A DNA stretch of 39,259 nucleotides from Pirellulales bacterium. Lineage in GTDB: Bacteria > Planctomycetota > Planctomycetia > Pirellulales > Thermoguttaceae. Made by a program: the position numbers and the translations under genes. A model generated the notes under the pieces. The model did not search any database. It had not been told where the DNA came from and worked only from the letters and a program-made list of their open reading frames with translations. Every line of letters starts with the position of its first letter. Position 1 is the stretch's first letter. Shown one piece after another: positions 9,247 to 19,177 of this stretch. The stretch is taken from the NCBI GenBank assembly GCA_016931075.1, contig JAFGFF010000408.1, forward strand, positions 1 to 39,259, in the 5' to 3' direction.

Positions 9247-11820
9247 TCAGGGCAAATCAACCTTCGGCTCAATCGCCCTGCGTAGCAGTCGATAGAGCAG
9301 ATCGAACCGGGCACGCAGGGCCGTGTCGGGCACCGTGGCCCAACTTTGGCCCATCTGGGCGTCGTTGAAGGCCGAGGCGAAGCCGATCACTGTCACGATG
9401 CCCTGGCCAAAGGTGGCCTGGGCCGCCACGGGCACGTCGCCCACCCAGGCGATCGGCCGTCCGCCGGTTACAGGACAGGCCTGCACCGAGGGCCGCGTGG
9501 CCGTGTCGGTCTCGGGCGTCTGGCCGTCGGTCACAAGCCCCTCCACGGGCGAGGTACGGTCGACGTTCAATCCAAAGGGCCAAAGCAGCCCGCCGGAGGT
9601 CGAGCGGCCATTCTCGGGCGAAACGAAGACGACCAACCGGCCACCTTTTTCGACGAATTGGAGCAACTTGTCGCGGTACGCCTGGGTAACAGAGCCGGTT
9701 GGCTGGATCACTACCAGGGCGTCGCCCGAGAAGACGTCGAGCCCCTCGGCACGCGATGTAAAGTATCCCAGCCGCGGGATCCACTGTTCCAAAAGCCCAA
9801 AACCTTCGCCCTGGCCTTGGGTGAACGCGCCGAGCGACAAGGGCACGTCGGAGAGGGTCCGGTCCAACACGACGTCGATCTTGTCGTCGGGCTGGAGGTT
9901 GACCGGCCGCACCGCGGGCATAGCAGCCCGATGCATGGCGGCGGCCGTGGCGGCGCCGAGCGTCGCCCCCAACAACCCGGCGGCCAGCAGAACGGCCCAA
10001 TTCATCCGCCCCCGACCGACGGCCGTTCCCACGATCAGCAAGGCCAGCCCGGTCAGGATCGACGTGATGACAACCAGCCCTCGGGTCGACTCGCGATCCA
10101 GCGGACTTTCGTGGTTGAGCCAGTCGATCATCCCGACGAACAGCTCGGCCTTGCCCGGCTGAAAGATGCAGAAGTTCGAGAAGATCGTCGAATCGGTAAA
10201 CGCCATCACCCGGCCGGTCCCGCATCGGGCGGCCCAAAGCTGGATGAACGGGCCGTAGCGCATCTCGGGTCGATACTCGGCAGGCGGGTGGTAGTTGCTA
10301 TTTTCGTACTGGGCCTGGATGCTCCACAGCCCGGGCGCCTGGATGGCTGCCCAACCTAGGCTCGTGCCCGGGTCGATCGAACACGACACGGCGAAGTTCA
10401 CGCCATCCAAGTGCGCCACCGACGGATGTGGCACCGACGGCGGAGCGAAATGTTGTTGAAATGGCGTACCGACGCGGAAGAGCAGATCGTTGCGGAAGGC
10501 AAACCCGAACTGCCGTGCGATGTCGTTCAAATAGGTCGTCGACCGGAAGACATTCGTGTGATCGCCGATCAGGAGCAGGCCCCCGCCGTGCTGGACGAAC
10601 CACTTGATCGCCCCAACCTCCTCGGGCGAGAAGCGGGCGGTCGGAATCTTTACGATCAGCACGTCACATTGAGCAAGCGTCTCGGCGTTGATTGGCTTGT
10701 CGGGCATCAGTCGCGACATGGCAAACCGCCGCCCGGCGTAGTCGTAGATGATCCGGTAGGTGTAGCTGTTCGGCTCGCCGTAGTGGTCTTCGTCGTACTC
10801 GTTCGTGGTCGGCTCCCACTTCGAGTGTCGCTCGACGACCATCACCCGTCCTCCTTTGGGCTGTCCCACTGGTTCCCAGATCCCGAAGAAGACGACCACG
10901 CCCGCGCCGAGCAGCACCATTGCGCATGCGATCGCCTGCCGACGCAAGGGAATCAGCTCTGGTGTCACGGCCTCGTCGGGTGACGGGTCTTCTGGCGCTC
11001 GAGGCCGGCGGACCCACCAGGCGGCCAAGAGGACAGGCCCAGCCAACAGGAGCAAGGCCACCCACCAGCTCAGAAACACGCCCATCGCCGCGGAGGCCAC
11101 GTCCGGCTCGGCCCGCAAGGCCCGTTGGGCATAGGCCCCCAGCATGAACGCGGCACGGATCGGCAGCCAAACGGCCACCGCCCCAAGCAACGCGCCTGCC
11201 CGACGGAGCCAACTTCGCCAGCGCTCTGTCGGTTGCACGCCGAGCATCAGGGCCAGGGCCACCAATCCGCCGACGAGAAACAGCAGCGTGGCCGGATCGA
11301 CCAGCAGGTCCCACGTGGCCGCCAGCCGCTCGACTCGATCGCCGGCACGCAGGGCCAAGGTTTCCTGATGCACGGCCACGTCGGCTCCGGTCAGTCGGGC
11401 GATCTGGCCCAGCAGCCACGTCGCCGCGCCCGGCAGGTCGTGCGACCGGGCCATCGCATGGGCATAGGCCGCCATCGCCCCGGCCTGGGCCGTGAGCACC
11501 GCGCCAGCCACCAGTGCTTTCGTCCCCAGTCGCTCGGGCCACGCACGAGGAATCGGAGTCAGTCCGAGCAACAGTCCGAGCACCAACAACGTGACTGCAA
11601 TCGCCCAAGGCCAGGGCACCAACACCAGCACGGGCAGTAGGCCCACGCCCGCCACGAGCCGTTCGCGCCGCGACGGAAGCCGAACGGTTCGCACGTCCAG
11701 CAGGAGCGTGCCCAGTACGATGGTCAACGCCCAGAACCACCACGAAGCGGGCCGGTAGTAGCCCAACCCGATCGTCCACGAAGAGGCCAGCATCGCCACG
11801 CCGATCCACGTGCGAATCAT
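9247..11820 (-). CDS. Polytopic membrane protein with two GATase/ThuA-like domains
   Basis: An 857-residue protein of unknown function. Residues ~1-270 hold about seven membrane segments. Within them, WLLGQIARLTGAD (135-147), TWDLLVDPATLLFLVGG (169-185) and VWLPIRAAFML (217-227) follow the spacing of an exosortase/archaeosortase active region. Trp170 stands where the catalytic Cys should be, while Arg222 is kept. A further TM lies at ~297-316. A Rossmann-like soluble module follows (~325-570; CDVLIVKIP, FVQHGGGLLLIGDH), resembling DUF4350/ThuA-type glutamine-amidotransferase-like domains. After two TMs (~582-632) a second such module comes (~647-850; FVEKGGRLVVFVSPENG). Its ATG overlaps the stop of the upstream paralogue in an ATGA, so translation is coupled. 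No nucleophilic Cys or Ser is obvious in either GATase-like module. Confidence 0.7.
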   Translation of the reverse strand: MIRTWIGVAMLASSWTIGLGYYRPASWWFWALTIVLGTLLLDVRTVRLPSRRERLVAGVGLLPVLVLVPWPWAIAVTLLVLGLLLGLTPIPRAWPERLGTKALVAGAVLTAQAGAMAAYAHAMARSHDLPGAATWLLGQIARLTGADVAVHQETLALRAGDRVERLAATWDLLVDPATLLFLVGGLVALALMLGVQPTERWRSWLRRAGALLGAVAVWLPIRAAFMLGAYAQRALRAEPDVASAAMGVFLSWWVALLLLAGPVLLAAWWVRRPRAPEDPSPDEAVTPELIPLRRQAIACAMVLLGAGVVVFFGIWEPVGQPKGGRVMVVERHSKWEPTTNEYDEDHYGEPNSYTYRIIYDYAGRRFAMSRLMPDKPINAETLAQCDVLIVKIPTARFSPEEVGAIKWFVQHGGGLLLIGDHTNVFRSTTYLNDIARQFGFAFRNDLLFRVGTPFQQHFAPPSVPHPSVAHLDGVNFAVSCSIDPGTSLGWAAIQAPGLWSIQAQYENSNYHPPAEYRPEMRYGPFIQLWAARCGTGRVMAFTDSTIFSNFCIFQPGKAELFVGMIDWLNHESPLDRESTRGLVVITSILTGLALLIVGTAVGRGRMNWAVLLAAGLLGATLGAATAAAMHRAAMPAVRPVNLQPDDKIDVVLDRTLSDVPLSLGAFTQGQGEGFGLLEQWIPRLGYFTSRAEGLDVFSGDALVVIQPTGSVTQAYRDKLLQFVEKGGRLVVFVSPENGRSTSGGLLWPFGLNVDRTSPVEGLVTDGQTPETDTATRPSVQACPVTGGRPIAWVGDVPVAAQATFGQGIVTVIGFASAFNDAQMGQSWATVPDTALRARFDLLYRLLRRAIEPKVDLP

Positions 11821-14573
11821 CGGCCGTCCTCCCCGCCTGGCGGCTCGTCGGAAGGCGCGACCGGCTCATTCAGCTTGGGCAATTCAAGCCCGGTGGACGG
11901 CTCGACATCGGCAGGCGCCCGGGGCGGCGCCGGGTTGGGCGGGATCCACTTTTCCCGTCCGGTCATCCGCCCGAGCATCCAACGCCAGAATTGGTCGTTT
12001 CCAACTAACCCCTCCTGGGCGATGGCCTGCCCGTTGTGATAACCCATGTTATGGTTCAGCCCGAAGCACGTATCGCCGATCACGACCACGGCCCCCTTGT
12101 CAGGCAGATCGCGTCCGACGGCAACCGGCCACTCACTCGATCCGGGAATCAGGATTTGGGCATCGTCGGTCGTGCATTGCACAGGCCAGCCGGCAAAGAG
12201 CCAGACGTACAGAGAGTAATCGCCTCGATCGGGGTCGGCCACACTGAGATAGGGCATTCGGATGTGGCCCAACGCTTCGGCATTGTAGTCTCCCACTGGT
12301 TCGGGGTCATATGTCGTTGCGCCCGGGCCGATCGGCGATGGAAGAACCTGAAACTTGAAATCGTCCAACAGGGCCTCATTGGCGGCCGACTCGGTCGCGC
12401 CGATCGTGGCGACGAACAGTCCTCCCTCGTCCACGAACCGTGCAACCATCGCCCGTTCTGATTTGGGAAATGATTCGGATGGTCCGATCGAGATGAACAC
12501 GGCGGCCTGGTCCAGTTGGTCTTCGTCCAACTCGGGCAGAACCAGCGGAAAGTAGCCGGCCCGGGCCAGCGACATCATCAAACCGTCGAGACCCCGGTTG
12601 CTCCAGGGGTCAGTTGAATAGGCCTCATGGTGCGAACCGTCGATGTAGGCGATCGGCCGCGTGGCGTCCGACTCGCCTAAGGGCACAACCCGTCCGACCG
12701 TGCGACTGATCCAGGTCGCCGTGCCCAGTCCTACCAGCAGGGCCAACGCCGCCACCGCTACCCGAGGCGGCCGGTTCTGCCACACGACCAGCCATGCCAG
12801 CACCAGTGCGAAGACCAGAGCCAGGACCTGACGAGAGACGTCTTGGGGATCACTGGACGGATGCGCAAGGAATGCCAGCAACCGCCCGGTAAATGGCCAG
12901 GCGTGCAGTGTGCCTATGTTAGACAAGCAGTAGCTGTCGGCCACGGCGGCCACCTTGCCGCGACCCAGCGGCCGCCAAGCCGCCAGGACCAGATCGCCCA
13001 ACCGTTCGCCCGGCTCGAACCGCGGCGCGATGGTCGTCAGCGCGTCGCTGGCCGAGTCGGCGTAGCCCCAAGTGCCGATCAGGATCGGCCGCACGGGCCA
13101 GCGGGCGTCGATCGACGAGCCCAGCCGCAACCCGAGCCGGATCGTCCGGTCGTTCAGCCCCAGCGCGGCCGGGCAGGTCGTGGCGGTCAGGGCGTCTTGC
13201 CAGCCGGGGGCGGCCGGTTGGGCCATATCGAAGCGGATCGCCATGCCGGCTGGTTCGAGCACGTCGTCGACCGGGCCGCGGCTCTTTGTCTCCTCGGTAA
13301 CCGGTCCGGCCGCGACCAGCAACGATCCGCCGTCGCGGACGAACGCCTCGATCCGCCCAAGCACGTCGGCTGTCCACGGTTGGCTCGGGTCGAGCAGCAC
13401 GAGCACGTCGGCCCCGTCCAGATCCGCCTCGGTCAGATCGGTCGAAACCCGCGTGCGACCGCCCAGGCTTGACACGAAGCTGGGCAACATGCCAAAACCT
13501 TCGGCCACCCCGGGCCGGTAGTCGCCGGGCGTGGGCTGAGTCCAATTCAGACTCGCGTGGTTGTGAATGACGATCGTCTTGCCCGCCAGATCCGGCTCGA
13601 TCCAGGAAAAGGTCATGGTAGCCGCCAACGCCATGGCAACGCATGCAGTGGCCACGCCCGCGAACAGGCCGCCGCGCGGGCGTGGGGCCGGCGGCGTCCA
13701 ACCGGACGATTCTTTCACATGCCATCGGGCCCAACGCAACATGAGCACGGCGACGATCGTTTGTATCACGGCCGCCACCAAGGGCACGTTCCACGGCAGG
13801 GCCGCCCGAGCCAAGAACGCCGGCGTCCAGTCGGGAGGGCGGTAGTCGTCCGGGTCGAGCGGCAGGACCGGCGCGTCGGGCAACAAGGCCGCCAGGTCGT
13901 TCGCCCGGGCGAGAACGACCAGGTAGACACCCTGTGCGATCACGATGCCCACCAACGCGAACAGGGCACGCGTCCACTGCGGTCGCTCGGTCCACCACAG
14001 CCAGCCGACGTAGAGGACAACCATCGGCACGAGGAAGTCCAGCCCCCCGAAACTCGGCCCGATGTCCAGCGGACGGCTGGTGAAGATAGAGACGAGTCGC
14101 CCCATTGCCTGACTCAGCCATGCCGACGCGGCCCAGACCGTCGGGCTGGTCCAGCAGGCCAGTCGATAGAGCGCCAGCGCCCCGGCCGCCCAGGCGATCA
14201 GCAGGACGGCCCGGCGATTCACGCCTGACTCGCGCCAGGCCAGCATCCCCAGCACGCCCGCGACACCCAGCACGCCGCCGATCGGCCCGACCGGCAGCCA
14301 GACGTTCGCCGCCAGCGCACCTACGACGACCAGCGCGAAGAGCCACACGAACGGTCGCACCGGCACGTCGTCTCGGCGGAGCCCCAGCACGATGGCTCCC
14401 AGAAGCAGTCCCCCGGCCAGCGCGCCGCGAAACGGCCCGGCCAGAAAACCCGTCGACCCGGCCGCCACCCACGCCGCCGCCAGCCCCAGCCCGGCTACGC
14501 TCACCGCCCGGACCGATGGGCTCACCGTCGGATTCTCGTGCAGAGCGTCAACTTCCGCGGAAGGAGCCGTCAT
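11817..14573 (-). CDS. Polytopic membrane protein, partner of same architecture, two GATase/ThuA-like domains
   Basis: A 918-residue protein, first gene of the coupled pair. The plan matches its downstream neighbour. Residues ~20-295 carry about eight membrane segments, including a stretch (AWLSQAMG at 151, GPSFGGLDFLVPMVVLY at 172-188, IVIAQGVYLVVLA at 210-222) laid out like an exosortase but lacking both the catalytic Cys and the expected Arg. One TM lies near 305-325. A first GATase-like module is at ~330-580 (ADVLVLLDPSQPW, FVRDGGSLLVAAGP). Two TMs follow at ~590-640. A second module is at ~670-860 (FVDEGGLFVATIGATE). The tail is Pro/Glu-rich. No Shine-Dalgarno is visible before the ATG at 14573. 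The function is unknown; a membrane complex of the two products is a fair inference. Confidence 0.7.
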   Translation of the reverse strand: MTAPSAEVDALHENPTVSPSVRAVSVAGLGLAAAWVAAGSTGFLAGPFRGALAGGLLLGAIVLGLRRDDVPVRPFVWLFALVVVGALAANVWLPVGPIGGVLGVAGVLGMLAWRESGVNRRAVLLIAWAAGALALYRLACWTSPTVWAASAWLSQAMGRLVSIFTSRPLDIGPSFGGLDFLVPMVVLYVGWLWWTERPQWTRALFALVGIVIAQGVYLVVLARANDLAALLPDAPVLPLDPDDYRPPDWTPAFLARAALPWNVPLVAAVIQTIVAVLMLRWARWHVKESSGWTPPAPRPRGGLFAGVATACVAMALAATMTFSWIEPDLAGKTIVIHNHASLNWTQPTPGDYRPGVAEGFGMLPSFVSSLGGRTRVSTDLTEADLDGADVLVLLDPSQPWTADVLGRIEAFVRDGGSLLVAAGPVTEETKSRGPVDDVLEPAGMAIRFDMAQPAAPGWQDALTATTCPAALGLNDRTIRLGLRLGSSIDARWPVRPILIGTWGYADSASDALTTIAPRFEPGERLGDLVLAAWRPLGRGKVAAVADSYCLSNIGTLHAWPFTGRLLAFLAHPSSDPQDVSRQVLALVFALVLAWLVVWQNRPPRVAVAALALLVGLGTATWISRTVGRVVPLGESDATRPIAYIDGSHHEAYSTDPWSNRGLDGLMMSLARAGYFPLVLPELDEDQLDQAAVFISIGPSESFPKSERAMVARFVDEGGLFVATIGATESAANEALLDDFKFQVLPSPIGPGATTYDPEPVGDYNAEALGHIRMPYLSVADPDRGDYSLYVWLFAGWPVQCTTDDAQILIPGSSEWPVAVGRDLPDKGAVVVIGDTCFGLNHNMGYHNGQAIAQEGLVGNDQFWRWMLGRMTGREKWIPPNPAPPRAPADVEPSTGLELPKLNEPVAPSDEPPGGEDGR

Positions 14574-14595
14574 GGGAAGAGGTTTCTGGTATTGT

Positions 14596-14636
14596 GTCGG
14601 ACCGCCATACGAATCTGACCAGTATGGCGGCCCGAC
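14596..14636 (-). terminator. Hairpin after the esterase gene
   Basis: Arms 14596-14610 and 14622-14636 pair over 15 bp with an 11-nt loop. The only mismatch becomes a G-U wobble in the minus-strand transcript, which favours that direction. It starts 31 nt past the esterase stop. There is no U-tract, so it is terminator-like rather than a classical intrinsic terminator. Confidence 0.5.
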
Positions 14637-14666
14637 CCGTCCCAGTCAACCTCGCCACAACGCGTG

Positions 14667-15608
14667 CTACTTAGGCGAAGGAACGGCATTCATGGAACGA
14701 GGCTTCGGCGTCAGAAGCTTCTTCATCAGAAACTCGTTGAGGTTCGCATATTCCTTCGGTTTTACGACTCCTTTGATCTCCAGATGGCACTCGTGTCCCA
14801 GCCGGTCGGCCTTCTCCTTCAGCTTCACACCATAGACCGGATGGTGAATGCCGTGGTGGATGTCTTTTGATGGAAGATCCATGCTCTGGTCGTAATACAT
14901 ATACAACGGCGGGTCGGCGCGGTCGAGGTGGTTGTAGGGCGAGAACTCGACGAACAACGGGCGGTGCCGCGTGTAGCGTGCAAGCACATCTTCAAGCGAC
15001 TTCTCGCCGACAGCCCGAAAGATCATCGGGTGCTTGGCCGCCTCGCGCCCCAGCCAGGGCTCCATGACCTTCGGGTCGATTGACGTCTGGCCATTCAGCA
15101 CAGCGGCGGCCGTCACCCGGGTCGACTCGCGCAGAACCGGGTCCTTTGATTTCGGGTCGGCCAGGTCGTCGTGCAGGAGAATCCACATCGACGTGCAGGC
15201 TCCCGCGCTGCCGCCGGTCAGGGCGATTCGTGAAGCGTCGATGTTCCATTCCCGTGCCTTGAAGCGGAGGAACTGGACGGCCCTCGCCGCGTCGTGCACA
15301 GGAGCGGGCAGAGGCGTCTTGGGGCTCAGGCGATAGTTGACCGCGGCGCACGAGATGCCCTTTTTTAGAAAATGATGATAGTCGGGCGCATGTCGGTCGT
15401 TTTTATCTCCCTGATACCAGCCCCCTCCATGGATATAGACCAACAGCGGACGCGGCCCCTTGCCCTCGGCTTTCCAGAAGTCCAAAACCTGCCTGGCGTG
15501 TGGACCGTAAGCGACGTCGGCATGAGTCGGAACCGGACGATCAGGCGCGGCAGCCAGCGCGGTCGCCCCCAGAATCAAAACGAATAGAACAGCGGTGCTG
15601 GTTCTCAT
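14667..15608 (-). CDS. Secreted esterase/lipase of the alpha/beta hydrolase fold
   Basis: A 313-residue secreted hydrolase of the BD-FAE/Abhydrolase_3 (acetyl-esterase, carbohydrate-esterase-like) group. The start at 15608 is chosen because GGAG precedes it and a signal peptide follows (TAVLFVLILGATALAAA, cut near residue 21). The long upstream extension of the frame overlaps the neighbouring gene and is not coding. It shows the oxyanion motif HGGGW (60-64) and the nucleophile elbow GGSAGA with Ser134. The acid and base are less clear; the Asp in YYDQSMD and a His in the HHGIHH segment are candidates. It lies 14 bp downstream of the glycosidase-like gene, so the two form an operon. Deacetylation or de-esterification of a polysaccharide is a reasonable inference. 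Confidence 0.85.
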   Translation of the reverse strand: MRTSTAVLFVLILGATALAAAPDRPVPTHADVAYGPHARQVLDFWKAEGKGPRPLLVYIHGGGWYQGDKNDRHAPDYHHFLKKGISCAAVNYRLSPKTPLPAPVHDAARAVQFLRFKAREWNIDASRIALTGGSAGACTSMWILLHDDLADPKSKDPVLRESTRVTAAAVLNGQTSIDPKVMEPWLGREAAKHPMIFRAVGEKSLEDVLARYTRHRPLFVEFSPYNHLDRADPPLYMYYDQSMDLPSKDIHHGIHHPVYGVKLKEKADRLGHECHLEIKGVVKPKEYANLNEFLMKKLLTPKPRSMNAVPSPK

Positions 15609-15622
15609 GGGATACTCCGGGA

Positions 15623-18600
15623 TCAATGGTACGTGACTCGCACCTGGACACGATTCTGAGCGGGAGGAATCCGAATCAACTCCTTCCCGGCGTTGAAATC
15701 GGTGTGCGGTTTGCCGTTGACCGTGACAGCCCGCATCGGCTTGCCTTCGGGGTGACGGATACGAAGGACGATGCGTTTGGGCGTCGGACGGGCCGAGTCC
15801 TCGCTCGACAAAGGCTCGATCACCGCGTCGATATGCCCGGCGGCCGATGAGGAAGTGATCGAGTAGCTCACTTTGCCGAATCGGGTGGGCGCGTTGCGGA
15901 CGGAAATCGTTTTGCCGTTTTCCAGCCATCGATTGGTAATCATCGGGGCAAGCCACAGGTCACCGTTGCGATCCGCCGTGAACATCTTGGCCGTTTGGAC
16001 CAGGAACCAGGCTGTCTCGTGGGTCTTGTTCCATCCGCCCGTGTTGCGAAAGTGCTCCCAAAAGGTCAGATTCTCGGTCCCGACCAACGAACTCATCGCG
16101 TTGAAGTAGGACCGCACAAACGGCTTGGGATCGTCTCGCAGGAGACAGACCTCGGCGTTGCGTCCGTAGTAGGGCTGGACCTTGCCGAATCCGCCAAAGG
16201 CGAAGGCGTCCTGGCGGTTCTTTTGCTCGGGGAAATCCTTGTGCCCGGAACGGAGGAACTGATGATCTTCGAGGTAGTCCATGATCTCGGCCGCCCTGGG
16301 AGAACGTGGATCGAGGATTCCGTCGGTGATCAGGTGGTTCGGCCCGATCTCGGCGTTATAGATCATCATCTTGTCCGGCTCATAAACGACGAGCATGTCC
16401 TCGACGTTGCCCAGCAGGTTCATATCGGCAGGGGGATTGGGGATCCAAGTGCCGTCGCGCAGCAGCACGACCGGCGATCGGGCTTCGAGCCAACGGTAGG
16501 CCCGCAGGAGGTCCTCGTGGTAGCTTTTCGCCTCGGCCAGCAGGGCCGGCGCATCAGGGTGCCCGATGTCGGTCAGGATTAGTGCCGTCTGTTTCAAGCC
16601 GAAGTAATATTGAGCTTCGTTGAAGAACCGATAACACAGACGCCCGCAGTCGGCCGTCGCGTCCGGAGGCATCAGGCCGTACTGGGGCACGCGGTTGCCG
16701 TCAGCGTTGAGGCGTTTGGTCTTTGTTCTCTGCGAGGCGATCCACTTGCCTGCCCGGGCTAACGTGGGTGAAACGGCCTTGAGCCACTCTCGATCGCCGT
16801 AAAGGTCATAGTGCGCGGCAAGCGTCCAGAGATGCTCGCCCGTGCCGATCTTCGTGTAGCCCGTGGTGAAAAAACCTTGGGCGTTGTATCGTTTGAGGAA
16901 GAATTCGAGCCCCCGCCTGGCAAAATCGGGATGCCCACACAGGTCCATGCCGTGGATCACCGCTTGCGCTTCACTGTCCAGCGGTCCGTAGAGCATCGAG
17001 TCAATCCAAGGCGCCACGTAGCGGCCCTTCTTCTCATTGCGGGCAGCAATCAGGCAATGGACTTGCGAGGCGCGGATCACGTTGCTCAAAAACGGGTCGG
17101 GCACGTCCACCCGTATGGTCCCGGCCAACAGATCGGTCCAATACTGTTTGAACTGCGTGGCCCATTGACTGGGCTCGCGGAGCACGGCATAGTCGGCCGG
17201 TTTGATGGGCCAGGCGGGCAGGTAGACGACCAACCGGGCCCGTTTCTCGGCCGGCAGCTTGCCTGTCAGAACAACGCTCTCGCCTCGTTTCGACATCCGC
17301 AGCGATCCTGTCTCATCCGTCTCGAATAGGGCAACCACGCGTCCTTGCTTCACGGCGACCAGCCCGCCGTCGACCTGGTGGAACGCATCCAGAGGCAGCT
17401 TCCCGCGCTGGCTCATTTCGAGCCCGACTTGCAGCAGTACTTCGACGTCTTTGTTTATCGTGTTCTCGATCGTGTAATCGGCCACGCAGACGGCCCGATT
17501 GCGATACCAGCTTGGGCTGCCCTGGGGCGGTTTCGAGTCGACCGGGGCCACATAGGTGCACTGCTCGTATTTCACCCCATTCTCGCTCACCGTGATGACC
17601 GGCTTGGGCAGCCACCCGCCGTCGAGTCGTCGGGTCAACCGGCCCTTGCATCGGCCGAATTGCGCGACCAGCTTGGGGTGAGGCGAGTAGTGGGGCTTGT
17701 ACTTCTTGCGTGAAATGAGCGACCGATACTCGGCGTCGGGCGCGTCGTACAGACGAAAACGAATCGCCCCATCCCGCTGGGCTACAAACTTGCGATTATC
17801 GCAGGCCAGGCTCAACAGCGTGGGCCCCCAGTTCTGAATCGGGTTGTGTACCGTGGCCATCGCGTCGGCCAGGGTCCGGTCGGGCCGGCCACGGACTTCC
17901 TCAAGCACGGTCTGCCGGCCGGCGATTTGCTGCATGTATTCAGCCGGCGTCTTTCGGCGAGGTCCGCCGCTGACGAAAAGCTCGGAACTGGGCACATAAA
18001 CGCACCCATGCTTGAGGACGTCCTCGACGGCCACGCTGACCGTCCGCCTGGGCATCTCGAACCGCAATACGGTCCGCTCGGCCTTGATCGCGGCCGGCTC
18101 GCTGTAACGGACCTTCAGGGCCAAAGGATCCACAAGGCTCCATGTCCGACGCAATCCCGACGGCGACATCAAGACACCGTTGTAAACTTCAACCCGGGCC
18201 GGTTCGATGGGAGACTTTGCACTTTCGGTTGAAGGCCACCATGTTGCCTGCAAGTCGGCCATTCGCCATGACAACCGCCCAAAGGCCGCAATGCGTTTCA
18301 ACACAAACGGGCCTGGCTTGGTCCCGTTGCCCTTGGGCGTTGGGATTATCCAGCGAACTCGGAGCGTGCGCTGCGGCGCTTCTTTTTCGTTGATCGTCCA
18401 ACTCCAGCGGGCTTTGGATCGATTAAGTTGGGCAGGCAGAACCTTCCACTCGCCCTGCCACGGTGACTCGCCAACCCAATACTGCAACTGGACGGCTTCG
18501 ACCGGTGGCACCGCAGTCGGATCGGCCCACATCAACTCCAGGCGTCGCAGGAGCCGAGGTTCGTTCCAACGCAGCCCGATGCAGCCTTGCCCCTCGGCCA

Positions 18601-18880
18601 TCGTGGGCACGGCATAGCTCCCGTCATCCGCCGGTTTCACATCCGTGTCCAAAAAGACGTCCTCGGCCGGAAATGCTTCGAGCCGGGTGGCCGAGGTGCC
18701 TTGGGTGTGTTTCGGGTTCGACGTCACCACTCGGGCAAACGCCCCAATGTCGACTGGCCCAGCGGCTACCTGCTCCCGTGGCGATGGTTCGGCCCCTTGG
18801 ACCTGGTCCCCCAAAATCAAACACCATGCCACGGGGATCGCAAGAAGGCAGTTCCAGCCCATCAATCGGCCAGCAACCAT
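15623..18880 (-). CDS. Secreted six-hairpin glycosidase-like protein
   Basis: A 1085-residue exported protein. The start is the ATG at 18880, with TTGGAGGAG upstream; a TTG 15 bp earlier is possible but less likely. The signal peptide runs to about residue 29 (VQGA). The N-terminal ~220 residues look like a discoidin/carbohydrate-binding beta-sandwich (QLQYWVGESPWQGEWKVLP). Beta-rich segments follow to ~residue 610. The (alpha/alpha)6 barrel comes next, beginning near VDVPDPFLSNVIRASQVHCL. It contains APWIDSMLYGPLDSEAQAV, FFTTGYTKIGTGEHLWTLAAHYD and WEHFRNTGGWNKTHET, which are typical of bacterial six-hairpin (GH-G/GH-L clan-like) glycosidases. A C-terminal beta domain closes the protein. I cannot give a GH family number, and the acid/base residues are not certain. 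Its gene is the promoter-proximal member of the unit with the esterase. Confidence 0.75.
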   Translation of the reverse strand: MVAGRLMGWNCLLAIPVAWCLILGDQVQGAEPSPREQVAAGPVDIGAFARVVTSNPKHTQGTSATRLEAFPAEDVFLDTDVKPADDGSYAVPTMAEGQGCIGLRWNEPRLLRRLELMWADPTAVPPVEAVQLQYWVGESPWQGEWKVLPAQLNRSKARWSWTINEKEAPQRTLRVRWIIPTPKGNGTKPGPFVLKRIAAFGRLSWRMADLQATWWPSTESAKSPIEPARVEVYNGVLMSPSGLRRTWSLVDPLALKVRYSEPAAIKAERTVLRFEMPRRTVSVAVEDVLKHGCVYVPSSELFVSGGPRRKTPAEYMQQIAGRQTVLEEVRGRPDRTLADAMATVHNPIQNWGPTLLSLACDNRKFVAQRDGAIRFRLYDAPDAEYRSLISRKKYKPHYSPHPKLVAQFGRCKGRLTRRLDGGWLPKPVITVSENGVKYEQCTYVAPVDSKPPQGSPSWYRNRAVCVADYTIENTINKDVEVLLQVGLEMSQRGKLPLDAFHQVDGGLVAVKQGRVVALFETDETGSLRMSKRGESVVLTGKLPAEKRARLVVYLPAWPIKPADYAVLREPSQWATQFKQYWTDLLAGTIRVDVPDPFLSNVIRASQVHCLIAARNEKKGRYVAPWIDSMLYGPLDSEAQAVIHGMDLCGHPDFARRGLEFFLKRYNAQGFFTTGYTKIGTGEHLWTLAAHYDLYGDREWLKAVSPTLARAGKWIASQRTKTKRLNADGNRVPQYGLMPPDATADCGRLCYRFFNEAQYYFGLKQTALILTDIGHPDAPALLAEAKSYHEDLLRAYRWLEARSPVVLLRDGTWIPNPPADMNLLGNVEDMLVVYEPDKMMIYNAEIGPNHLITDGILDPRSPRAAEIMDYLEDHQFLRSGHKDFPEQKNRQDAFAFGGFGKVQPYYGRNAEVCLLRDDPKPFVRSYFNAMSSLVGTENLTFWEHFRNTGGWNKTHETAWFLVQTAKMFTADRNGDLWLAPMITNRWLENGKTISVRNAPTRFGKVSYSITSSSAAGHIDAVIEPLSSEDSARPTPKRIVLRIRHPEGKPMRAVTVNGKPHTDFNAGKELIRIPPAQNRVQVRVTYH

Positions 18881-19177
18881 AGGGGGCTCCTCCAAGAGGG
18901 CAATCGGCAGGTAAAAGCGTGTTTCGGCGGGACAATTCAGGCAGGAATCCGGCTTGAAACACTGCGTTCACTATATTCTCGGCACCTGGGCATGTCGATC
19001 GAACCGGTGCCGGCTCACGTGTGGAAATGCGTCACCATTCTCACCATTTCCAAGCTGCCCTTGCCCCGCATGGGGGATGCCGGTACGATTCGCGCCGACA
19101 TCTGCCGATACAGAGGTATGTGACAGAGATTCGGCCCGGCTGGGCATGTCGGGCATGGGTGTCGCGGAGGAGGAATC

